In this document: positions 48,953 through 59,309 of the stretch, piece by piece | How the letters are laid out: the number at the start of each line of letters is the position of its first letter | How positions within the stretch are numbered: the stretch's first letter is position 1 | Assembly: GCA_051294375.1 (NCBI GenBank) | Contig: CM119269.1 | Coordinates: 16,295,010-16,359,009, forward strand | Length of the DNA stretch: 64,000 nucleotides | Source: Paraspadella gotoi | Lineage: Eukaryota; Chaetognatha | Direction of reading: 5' to 3' | Notes under the pieces: model-generated | Database searches by the model: none | Told to the model about the DNA's origin: nothing | The model's input: the letters and a program-made list of their open reading frames with translations, nothing else | Made by a program: the position numbers and the translations under genes

Positions 48953-51482
48953 GACGAAGCGCGTCTCGCCGGAAAATGTCTTGACAAGCGGTTTTGCCGG
49001 TCAGAAACGACAACGACGACAACGAAGACCACGNNNNNNNNNNTAACGAAGAGAACGACGCCGACGACGAGGAGAACGACCAACGGACATTTTGACTCCA
49101 AAGATCATGAAATTGCAGACCGGCGGTGCGGGGACGGAGGCGTATGGAAGGGGCCTCGGATCGGGGACTGAGAGGGCAGAGAGAGCAGAGAGGACGGACA
49201 GAGGGGAGAGGGCAGAGAGGACGGACAGAGCGGAGAGGGCAGAGGGACGACGAAACGTTCAATCGCCCCCGATGGACGTCGCTGGGGACCGACAGAATTC
49301 GGGCAATTCGGCTCAGGTCCACGGATTCATTTCAAACAGAATCCGATACAGGTTCGAAGCGAATCTCGTTTTCTTTTGTTGATCTTCAAAACCGCCCTCC
49401 GTTGCCATGACGACCAAGTCTGGTTTTAACTTTTTTTTTTCTTTTTTATGTGATGTTTTTTCCCATTTTATATCACCGTAAACAACTGAATAAGCGACAG
49501 GGCGGACGACATTTACGTCATTCAAACTCTGGAGAGATTTTTTTTTCCCCATCTTAATTTCCCGTTTGACGTTTGACCTTTGCGAACTTCGGACTTTTTT
49601 TCTTCCTAATTTCCTTCCAACAATTTAGCTGTCTCTCTCTCTCGCTAGTATTTTTTTTCTTTTTGAATAAGATTACAAACACAGTTTTTGTTCTTTCTAT
49701 ATAAACGATATTACTTTTTTTTTATGGTTAATTCGCGCCTTTAAATTCATTTTATTCTGGCAACGGATTTAAATTTCGAGTTTATCTATGTCTTTCCTTT
49801 AGTGACCTTTAAAAATCCTTTTTTTTAGTTCGATTTAGACGTCACTTAAGTCGTCCTTTTCTTTTGAAAACATGTTTCATCGATTCAGCCAAAAATTAAA
49901 AGAAAACTATATTTTTCATACTAAAATTGAATTATAAGACAATTTAAAAGAAAAAAATTTGACCCACTTAAGGAAATGATTTTTAAACGATTTTTGATAA
50001 CTATTTAAAAACAATTCAATTATACTTTTAAAACAAACAATTAACGATTTTTATATTTTGTCATTTTACTCATTTCGACCATTGCCGAAATTAAACTCAC
50101 GAAGAATTATTTTTTTAAATATGAAATTTTCCAATTGTCCACACCTTCTAGACTGTTTAAAATCACTATCCGACTTTTAATCCCATGAAATTGGTACAAA
50201 CAATATAAAAATTTTAAGAATATATAAAAATTATTATTTTATTTTTAAATTCTTACTCCTCTTTTCTTCATAATTACATTTCCTTTTCCCTCTCTGTCAC
50301 AACCCAGTTTGCGGGATAACAATTTAAGCAACCCCCTCCCCTCTTTTCGTCCATTTTTAGGCCGACGCCAAGTGATGCCTTCAAACAGAATCTCAAGTCG
50401 GGCAACAGTCCCAGCCTGTGTTCGCTCGGCACCAGCCATTCGCAGACGGATGGTAAGTCTAGGTTAATTTGAATTAGGAGGGTTCGAGGCAAAGCCATTG
50501 ACTAAAATGTAAATTGATTATTATTAAGCAATTCCTAGTGATATTTTTAAAAAACGATTCATCCAAATGAATATAAATATTCGAAAAAAAACCTTGTCAA
50601 TCCCACTAGTAATTTCTTAATCATTAATACCCAGTATTACCTATTTAATGTATTTATAATTGCCTGTTTATAAAATCTCTTAAATTGTATGTTTTTGGCG
50701 ATTTGGTCCGTTAAGAACGAAACGTATTCGAATGATAATTTGCGGGGTTTTTTTTTACAGAGGATCTTTTACGAGTTTATTATGGTAAGTCTATCAATTA
50801 ACCAAGGTCGACAATGACCTCGTTAATTTTCATTTGTTAATCACGAAATCTCACGAAAAGTCGTCTTGAGTTATTTGTCATGTATCAAAAGTGACAAGGT
50901 AAGTTTATTGTTATATTAATTACGAGAATAAATTAAATTTTGTCCGCAGGCAAAATCTCGTCGGGCTCGTCTTCCGTACACGACAGGAAAGATGCAGTTC
51001 TTAGAGAGCTCTACCGCAGCGGAGTCAAAGGTCTATTTTCTGTTTTTATGGCAATCAGTGTGTCAGTTTTTATGTATGTGTATATTTGGATAACTCTATC
51101 AACTCTGTAGCAGCTAAGTTGAATATTTCTGCCTTTATGTCTCTCGGTCTGAGTGTCTTAGCTACGGAACAGTTGTGCCTCCACAAAGTTTCTATATATT
51201 TGCTATATATTTCTTTACGTCTGTTTGACTGTCGCTGTCTGTCCGTCCGTCCGTCTGACTTTCACTGTCTGTTCGTCTCAAAGTCTCTCTAGCTCTCCCT
51301 TCTCTCTCACGCCCATATCAGCTCCTCTCCTCAGCGACATCCAGCGGACGGTTTCCCCGGCCTGCCTCTTGAGCCCCGACTTCGCCTACGCGGAACCTTA
51401 CTTCAATGCTTGGATCCTGGGATCGAAAGGGGAAGCCACGATTCAATTAGGTCGACGGGGCGAAGTTGATGGCGTCGTTATT

Positions 51483-51518
<36 letters not shown>

Positions 51519-51529
51519 AAGGGCGTCGT

Positions 51530-51617
<88 letters not shown>

Positions 51618-51981
51618 TATTTCTTTCTTTCTTTCTTTCATAACTACGTAAATTGCACATCTGATTTTAGCCTATTTCAAACTCATAACTACATACAAAA
51701 ACTAATATGTGAAATGTTGAGTATCTCAACCAAATTAATATTCACTCAGAATTTAATCTCTTCACAGATTCTCCGCCTTCCAGAAAAGTCACCCCGGGAA
51801 AGAAGATAAGACCGGACAACAACAACAACAACAACAATAACGACAATAGCAACAATAATAAAAAACAAAGGAGAATCGGAAAAAAAACTACATTAAAAAT
51901 GTTGAAAGGTAAATGTGAAAAAATATAAAGAAAATCATGAAAGAAAGAAAGAAAGAAAAAAAGAAAGAAAAAAATAAAGAT

Positions 51982-52060
<79 letters not shown>

Positions 52061-54621
52061 CTAGAAAATTCTTTCAGTTTTTTGTCTAATTCTGTTCTCT
52101 CCTCGTTTCCAGCTTCGTCTCAAGAAACGGAACCTCGCGCCGCCTCTGCGATTGTTCCCTGCGGTGGCGGCGGTGTCGGCAGCGGCGGCGTCAGCAGCTT
52201 CCGAGCCGCATCTCGCTCCGCCCACCCGTCATCCTCTTCCGCCTTTCCCTCGTCCTCCTCCTCCCCCTCTCCCTCTTCAGCCCACCGAAGCGTCCTCCCT
52301 TCCTCTCACTCACCCGCGGGTTACATCCCTCTTCGATCGCCGGGCGACGTCAGTCGATCCTCGGCCAGTTCACCGGGTAAGTTAGGGCTTTGGATCGAGG
52401 GTAAGTTACAAAAATAGCGGGAAAATGGGATTTGGAAAGGGGGTCTTGTTGTCGACGTAATAAAGTATTATCACATTTAGTAAAGGAAAACTATTTTGCG
52501 TAGCACAAAAGTACAATACTATATAATATACACAACCATACATTCATACGTATCTTATTCTTTTGTGTTTCATTTCAAAAAATGAAATTGAGTGTCTCAT
52601 TCTCATTTGCATATTGTAGAAATTTTTATTATTTCTCAAATAATTTTATTTAGTTTTTATAGAAATATTTTTTTTATTTTTTGGCTATATTTTAAATAAG
52701 GTTAGATAATGATTAAGTTTTCAAAATCACATTTAGAAATTTAATTGTAGATTTGCAAATGAAAGTGATACTACTTACTCTACTTCACCACCAGTTAGCC
52801 GAGGCGTTCGGTTTGGCGGAGCGACAACCACAGAATTCAATCCGGACGAAGTCTTTGAAGACGACGACTATGAAGAGGAGGAAGAGGAGGAGTTCGATGT
52901 TTCCGAGGAATCGGAGGACATCATTCGAGAGATGAATCTTTTTCCTTATCAGGTGTGAAAAGAAAAAAAGAAAGAAAGAAAGAAAGAAAGACGACGCGTG
53001 ACTGACAGACCAACATTATTCTCTTCCACCCACCAAGTGGCGAACCGGAGCGGAGAAAGGGAGCGATCCAATTCCAGCCCCGGATGTCATGTACAGAACG
53101 ACATACGGGACTAAGCTTCACGACGTCCTGCCGATCTCTTACGAAGAGTGAGTGAGACCTCTGGTTATTCACAGTGCAATCCTGCATTGTGAACAACGAC
53201 TGAGTGAAGAAGGACTCTGAATGATTGCAATTAAAATTCAACGAATTTCATTTTTCAAAAGTCGTGAATTTCCTCCTCACTAAGTCTTTCCTCATATGAC
53301 GAAATCAAGCGATTGATGTCCCTCCGTTTCCAGTTTCGCGCCCCGCCAGCGTCGAGGCGCCAAGTCGACCCCGGCTCAGCGCCGCGATTCGGCCAAATCC
53401 GCCCGTGACTTCGAATTCGGTGTCGGGACGAAGTCAGTCGCCGACTTTCGCGCCAAAGTTGAATCCGCGGGAGAATTCGATGAAAGGAACGGTGAGATAT
53501 CGATCATTGCAGGAAAAGGTTTTAAATTAATACATAGAACACATAATTACACATACTGTCTGAATGATAACTAAGTTTATTTTTAAAACAGACAAAAAGA
53601 CGATGAAAATTCCGCTGAAAAAACTGATGGACACGCAAATTGCACAAGAATCAATTCACCAAAATGGTAATATTTAGCATCTTTGAAAAATGAACCTATA
53701 ACGACAATTTTGTTCATATTCAAAGACAACTTGTTTCCAAATTTAATTATGTACAAATCGACTTCTTGCTTGGACGAACTAGAAGGGAAAGAAGAAGCGA
53801 ACGATCAACGGAACAAACTCGCAGGAAGAAACGGCTCGCTGTTTTCGAAGCTGCAAGTGAGCCCAGGACATAATATGTATAATAAATTGTTTTCCTAGTC
53901 TTTCTTCTTTTATTGTCGTTGATATTCACCGCCACAGCTGGCCACTTATCACGTGAAACGCGCCAACGCAGTCGCAGCTTTCAAAAACCGCAACAGGTCG
54001 AAGCTTTCCTCTTTCCCCGCGAGAGGCATGTCGAGACAAGGGAGTAGGGACAAAAGGACAAGCGGTAGGGACAAGACAGGCGCTAAGGACAGACCACTGA
54101 AGAGAGAATCCGTCAAGTATCATCCCGGTAAGAATTTAAAGGAGAGAGAATAGGTAGACTGACTGATCGATAAGGAAACCAGCGAGAAAGACAAAGATTT
54201 TAGGAAAAAAAGAAGAAAAAGAAAAATAGAAACAAACTCATGCAATTACGAACTGAAGGAATGAAAGAAATAAAAAAGAAAAAAAAAGAATAAAAAAATT
54301 AATTTAAAAACAGAAAGAAGGATAAAACGAAAGAAAAATTGTAATATCCCTATCGAAGGCGACATCCCCGTGCGAATCGTCTGCAGCCCTCCGTCGACCG
54401 CTCAGACGGGTAGCCCGATCAAGAGACCGGCGCCACGTGCCACACCTTCCGTAATCGCCTCGTCACCAACCGAAACGGCGCCGCTCACCGGAAAGAATCT
54501 GTCGCCGACGCCGGCCATCGACGCCGAAACAGTCGGCGCCGTTTTGAAAAAAGTCGAGAAATCCGGCGTCGAATTTTCGGCCTCTAAGGAGTCTTGAGGA
54601 GCCGTGAGGATTGAGGAGAGG

Positions 54622-54679
<58 letters not shown>

Positions 54680-55146
54680 AGATTGTATGGGTTTGGATTT
54701 GGTTTCTCTCTCGAATTCTCTCGTCTTTCTTCTATAATTTTCCTTCTCCAATCTGTTTTCATTCACTCTGCAATCTTTGACAATTTTTCCAATTTAAATT
54801 TAAAATTTTTTTTCAATTTTAGCTTCGCGAAGACACAACTCAGCCCGATCTTCCGAGTCTTACCTTCGATACGTCGCTTCCAAGAAACCGGAAGTTGAGT
54901 CAACTACGACGAGGACGACGACGACAAAGACGATGCCGACGTCGACAACCTCAGCTCAACAAGTATGAAGACCTTTAGGAATACACGATGTTAATAAATA
55001 CTTTTTTCACCTAAGATATTCTGTTTAAATTTTTGTTTGTCAGAGTCAAAAGCATGACGGCCCATTGGGCGTCGGCCGAAGCAACTCGCCGGCGTCGACG
55101 AAGGATAACGCTGTGAGTTGACGTGATTTGATAATCGTTGTTTTTA

Positions 55147-55177
<31 letters not shown>

Positions 55178-55419
55178 TTTAACTTTTAATGTATCTTGCT
55201 CTACTTTCCGACAGGAGTTGATGATGCTACTCAAAGACGGAGACAATCTCGAGTTGATGACCCAACAACGCCTCGCCATAGACGTTGTCAGGTTGATTTA
55301 TTGATTGATTGATTGAATGAATGAATGAATGAATGAATGAATGAATGAATGAATGAATGAATTAATGTATGAATGAATGAATGAATGAATGAATTAATGA
55401 ATTAATTAATTAATGAATT

Positions 55420-55489
<70 letters not shown>

Positions 55490-56294
55490 AATTAAATCAT
55501 TTGATTTATAATCGCTTCACATTCCTCCAGCGATTCGGATACCTCCATGAAAAAGACCTCGCCCGCAACGCCGGTGCCGACCCCGGCGGCGCCTACGACG
55601 CCGCTGCCGACCGCGGCGCATGCGCAACTATTCCTAGTTTCCGGCGCGAGATCGGCGGAGGAAATATCGTCGCTGAGGATTAATCAGTTCGAACCCAGGT
55701 GGAGCTGATGTGGAGCAAAATTCTGGAGTTTTGGGCCGGAGTAGGAGCGGGGGCGAGTCTTGCAGCGTGGAGTAAAGAATCCGAAGTTAATGGTGCGATA
55801 CCGAATAGAGTACGAAATGGAATTTTTTTACTGCACCTCGGAATTACACTACTGCGGTGACTCAAAAATAATAATTTAGAGAAAAATTCGAGACGTGTTT
55901 TTTTGTGAGAAGAGAAAACATATGTCAAAGTACAAAGACTTCGTCGTCGTCTTCGTTATTGTATTCGTCGTCGTCGTCGGCGTCGTCGTCTTTGTTCGAA
56001 TCATTTGAGCTCCCAAACTACAGCAAATTTATTTATTTTACTATCAATGACGAATAACTAAAAATCGAATTAATCCCCAGATTTAACCGCTCGGCCGGGG
56101 GACGCGTCCGAGGTTCTTTACGCGGCGGCGCAGGATCTCTGCTGGGGCGTCAACCCCAGCAGCAGCAGCCGCACCACCATCTCCAGCAGCATCACCGTCG
56201 GCCAGATTCTCGTCATCGAGATTCGAATCTTTGGGTCAAGAAACAAATCAACGTCGTTTTCTTCGATAAAGAGGAACCAATTGGAGAAGCTTGA
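48953..56294 (+). CDS. unidentified long gene, Ser/Pro-rich and acidic protein, about 19 exons
   Basis: Exons with consistent phases: 50361-50452, 50761-50784, 50950-51030, 51322-51450, 51768-51908, 52113-52376, 52795-52952, 53038-53147, 53334-53491, 53592-53666, 53783-53856, 53938-54127, 54359-54597 (stop), then a further phase-linked set 54823-54962, 55044-55112, 55215-55291, 55531-55698 and from 56082. The first exon seen, 48953-49351, contains ten N. The start codon was not found. Readable stretches: SPACLLSPDFAYAEPYFNAW, an Asn run at 51820-51870, a Ser/Gly/Pro-rich exon, the acidic block FEDDDYEEEEEEEFDVSEES, then DVMYRTTYGTKLHDVLPISY and KIPLKKLMDTQIAQES. No signal peptide or membrane segment, so probably cytoplasmic or nuclear. 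Family not recognised. The stop at 54597 means the later exons are either a second isoform or a second gene. The 3' end past 56280 runs into (GAAA)n and is uncertain. Confidence 0.6.
51480..51645. repeat. (TTTC)n microsatellite
   Basis: Two long TTTC arrays separated by AAGGGCGTCG, in an intron of the long unidentified gene. Confidence 0.93.
51942..52061. repeat. (GAAA)n microsatellite
   Basis: About 115 bases of GAAA repeat in the next intron, in the opposite sense to the (TTTC)n array 300 bases upstream, so the pre-mRNA could form a long hairpin across exon 51768-51908. Confidence 0.93.
54617..54677. repeat. (GA)n microsatellite
   Basis: About 60 bases of GA repeat directly after the stop codon at 54597. 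Confidence 0.92.
55303..55490. repeat. (GAAT)n then (GATT)n microsatellite
   Basis: About 17 GAAT units passing into about 15 GATT units, in an intron of the long unidentified gene. Confidence 0.92.
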
Positions 56295-56303
56295 AAGAAA
56301 GAG

Positions 56304-56366
<63 letters not shown>

Positions 56367-56380
56367 AGGAAAGAAGGAAA
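56293..56380. repeat. (GAAA)n microsatellite
   Basis: About 85 bases of GAAA repeat that continue an open coding frame (Lys/Glu/Arg) up to a donor-like GGAG|GTAAAG at about 56386. Confidence 0.9.
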
Positions 56381-56386
56381 AGAAAG

Positions 56387-56975
56387 GAGGTAAAGGAATG
56401 AATAGAATTTTCTCTTTTGATCTAAAATAATGTTTTTGAATTATTATGTCTTTATTGTTCAAAATCAAACAGTCCAATACTGTTTTCTCAAGAGTCTCAA
56501 CAATCAGTCAATCCCTTTTATATCTTAAACTCTAAAAAAAATGTGTCAATTTATGCCTAATTTATGTTCCAGTTCTCTTTTTGAAAATATACATGCTTTA
56601 TTTGTAAGAATATCATTTTTTTAATTTGTATTGAATATTAAAACAGTCAACGAAAATGAAATAGAATAAAAAAAAAATTACTAGCCTTTTTAGAAAAGAA
56701 AACAAAGTGTTAGAAAGCTATGTCACAATTTTTTTAAATTTGTTTAATAGGCAGAAATCATCATTCGGTGCTACTCCAAGCCACTTCATTTACTTATTGA
56801 TAATATTTACACAAAAGTTAGCAAAAAGTAAACTTTTTTACAGCAATTATTTTTTTTTATTTGCTTAGGAGAGAGACAACAAAAACTAATATTTACAAAA
56901 TTCTATAAAGTTAGATGCATTTAAATTTATTCCCCAGCTCATTCTCATTCTCCGTTTTTCTTCTTAAGGAATCGA
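56387..56975. other. tail-to-tail spacer
   Basis: AT-rich region between the long plus-strand gene and the minus-strand discoidin-like gene. Nothing specific is visible. Confidence 0.5.
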
Positions 56976-57737
56976 TCAGAATTTGTAAAATCTCGCTCCC
57001 GAAATACTCGTGGCGGGATAATCCGGATAGGGCGAGTCGAGCACCCTGATCCCCAAGCACTTGAACGATGATCCGTCGTCTTCGCGGTCGCAGTGGGCCG
57101 TCTGCGTCCCTCGATCGAAGGGGGCGTTCGTGGAGGAGCAAAGGATCGTCCAGGCGGACAGGGAGTTGCAAGACGCGTCGTTGCTGCCGACAAATTCCCA
57201 CTCGGTCGGGGCGCAGTATCCGTAATCCTCGCAGAATTTGTCCTTCCGACCGGTGAAGAAGGCGCGGCAGGGCTTGACCGCCGTCGCCAGAGACAGATAG
57301 ACCAAGTGAGGCAGGGTGATGATCCGATCCCCGGTCCCGGATTCGGACCGACCGCTCCACCAGAAGACGTCGTAACCCTTGAAGGCGTTTTCGGCGACGA
57401 AACGACCGGTGGTGTCGTAGATGGACGAGGCGCCATAGGTCGTGCTGAGGGGAAGGTCGAGCCTCGAACAGGCTGATGGAAGGGAATGTGAAAGGGGAAG
57501 ATTGATAGGAATATATAAAACTTGACCTTAGACTAAATCTTTTGTAACTTATCTTTTTCAACTTAGTAAAGTGAAAATTATCAAAAGCAGTTAATTTTTA
57601 AAGGAGTGATAGTATTTTAATATTTTAACGTGGATCATCTTTTTCACAATTAGTAAAGATAATCTTTACTTTTTGACAATGAAACGTCGACCAGGGCTGA
57701 CAATGTCAACGCCGTCAGCAGAAGAGGCCACATCATG
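56976..57737 (-). CDS. probable secreted discoidin-like (F5/8 type C) protein
   Basis: The main exon, 57472-56976, encodes 165 residues after a CAG acceptor. Discoidin-type landmarks in order: SSIYDTTGRF, AENAFKGYDVFWWSGR (the N-A-x-D-G...W region of F5/8C domains), WEFVGSNDASC with a following AWTILC (the GSNDG...W stretch) and KCLGIRVLDS near the end. Eight cysteines suggest four disulfides, so extracellular. The small first exon at 57737-57670 is a problem: the double ATG frame reads MMWPLLADGVDIV, while the neighbouring frame reads a good signal-peptide core LLTALTLSALVDVSL. An extra A in a short A run would reconcile them. Domain identity is inferred from motif order only, and the binding partner is unknown. 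Confidence 0.5.
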
Positions 57738-58549
57738 GCCACCGGAGAAGATGGACGAAAGTTCGACAAACGCCTTGCAGAGAGAGATGGTTACTGGTTA
57801 GTTCTTACATTAATTTTACAGTTAATACAAATATTTAAACGAGTTTTTTTTACGTTTAGGTTTTTTTTTTTTTCTTGTGGTATTGTTCACTCAAACGCCA
57901 CACCTTTCAGTGTTATTGAAACGAAATTCTTCCGACGAAATTTATCAATGCTTTTCTTAGTTTAGAAAAAGGCCAAACTCCAATAAATCGTGAAAAATAT
58001 TTCGCTGTTTAATTGATGCTTCATAAAAATCGTCTTTTTCGTCGCTTTCTTAAAAAAAAATAAAAAAACGCTGAGCTTGAAATACTTAAAAAATGAGAAA
58101 CTTAGCAATAGGACCTATATCATGACATTGCGTAATTTGCATCAGTTCAAGTGTTAGAAATAACAAGTAATAATATAATTTTTAAATATTTATAATTTCT
58201 TTATAATAATTAATATTACGCAACCCCCACCCCGCAAAAAAAAATAATCCGTCCGACTGGCAGGAGAGTTAATCCGGTTTTGAGGGTCTTAAGACGATAA
58301 AGAGAGATTTTATATCGATCTCTTCCCTACCACATTCAAATCAAATTTTACCCCACGCCACCGCCCGGCCCCCCCACGCCACCGATTGAAGATAAGGATG
58401 AAGTTGGCAAAGTATCTTTATAAAATGAATTTCGCATCTGAAATATATTTTCACAAGATTTTATCGTTCATTCTTTCGAATAGTGATGAGGTGATGATCT
58501 CGTTAAAAGACGCGGCGACAATGTACGGAAGAATAACGGCCTTAGGCTT

Positions 58550-58613
<64 letters not shown>

Positions 58614-59309
58614 GTTCCCTTCATAGTTCATACAGATCATCCGGATCATCATCATAACAGATCATCAGGATTTCTAGCTAATTAAACAAATACTACCGCA
58701 CTTGGCTATTCTTGTAATGCCAAAAACGATTTATTTAAATAGGGTGTTTATAATTGATACAGATAAAAGCATATAACAGGGCATGGATGAAAAAAAATGT
58801 TGGCTTTCTACAATTCGCAACTGCGATGACTACTTAACTACATAACGTTGATTATCGCTTTTTCACTTAACGTAAATGTTACAGTGAATTTCGATAATAT
58901 CAGACTGAAACGAAAAAATTCATAAGTTTTCCATCTACTAAAACTATAGGACTTTAGATTCTTTGAATATTAATTAAAAAATGCAAAATAAAAGATCTAA
59001 TTCTACAGTGTAATGATAATTATCTTCGAAATCCGCGGCATCACAGGTTTTACCGTTTTCTCGTCAACTAAAAAAAAAAATCCAGTCATTCAATCAATCG
59101 GAGTTTCTTTAGACGAACGCGTACTTTTCAAATATGCATCAATAAGTATACAATGTGCGAAGGCAAAAAAAAAAACAAAAAAAAACAAAAACTGTTTCAT
59201 CATTTATATCGAATCGCAGTTTTAAAACAATATCATCCAGCATCGCAAATCCCTCGTTAAACAGATCATTTTTGGTCGGTCCGTCCATCAGCAGTCCGTC
59301 GACTCGGTC
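57738..59309. other. intergenic
   Basis: 1.6 kb between two minus-strand genes. It contains a (CT)n microsatellite (58553-58610) and AT-rich sequence. It should include the promoter of the discoidin-like gene on its left side, but no element is recognisable. Confidence 0.5.
58553..58610. repeat. (CT)n microsatellite
   Basis: About 57 uninterrupted bases of CT repeat. Confidence 0.93.

Noticed and set aside
51447-51651. Open frames of alternating Phe/Leu/Ser or Lys/Glu/Arg.
   Set aside because: They are translations of (TTTC)n/(GAAA)n arrays. The same applies to Arg-Glu and Ser-Leu frames over every (GA)n tract, for example 22863-23117, 33368-33571 and 40671-40985.
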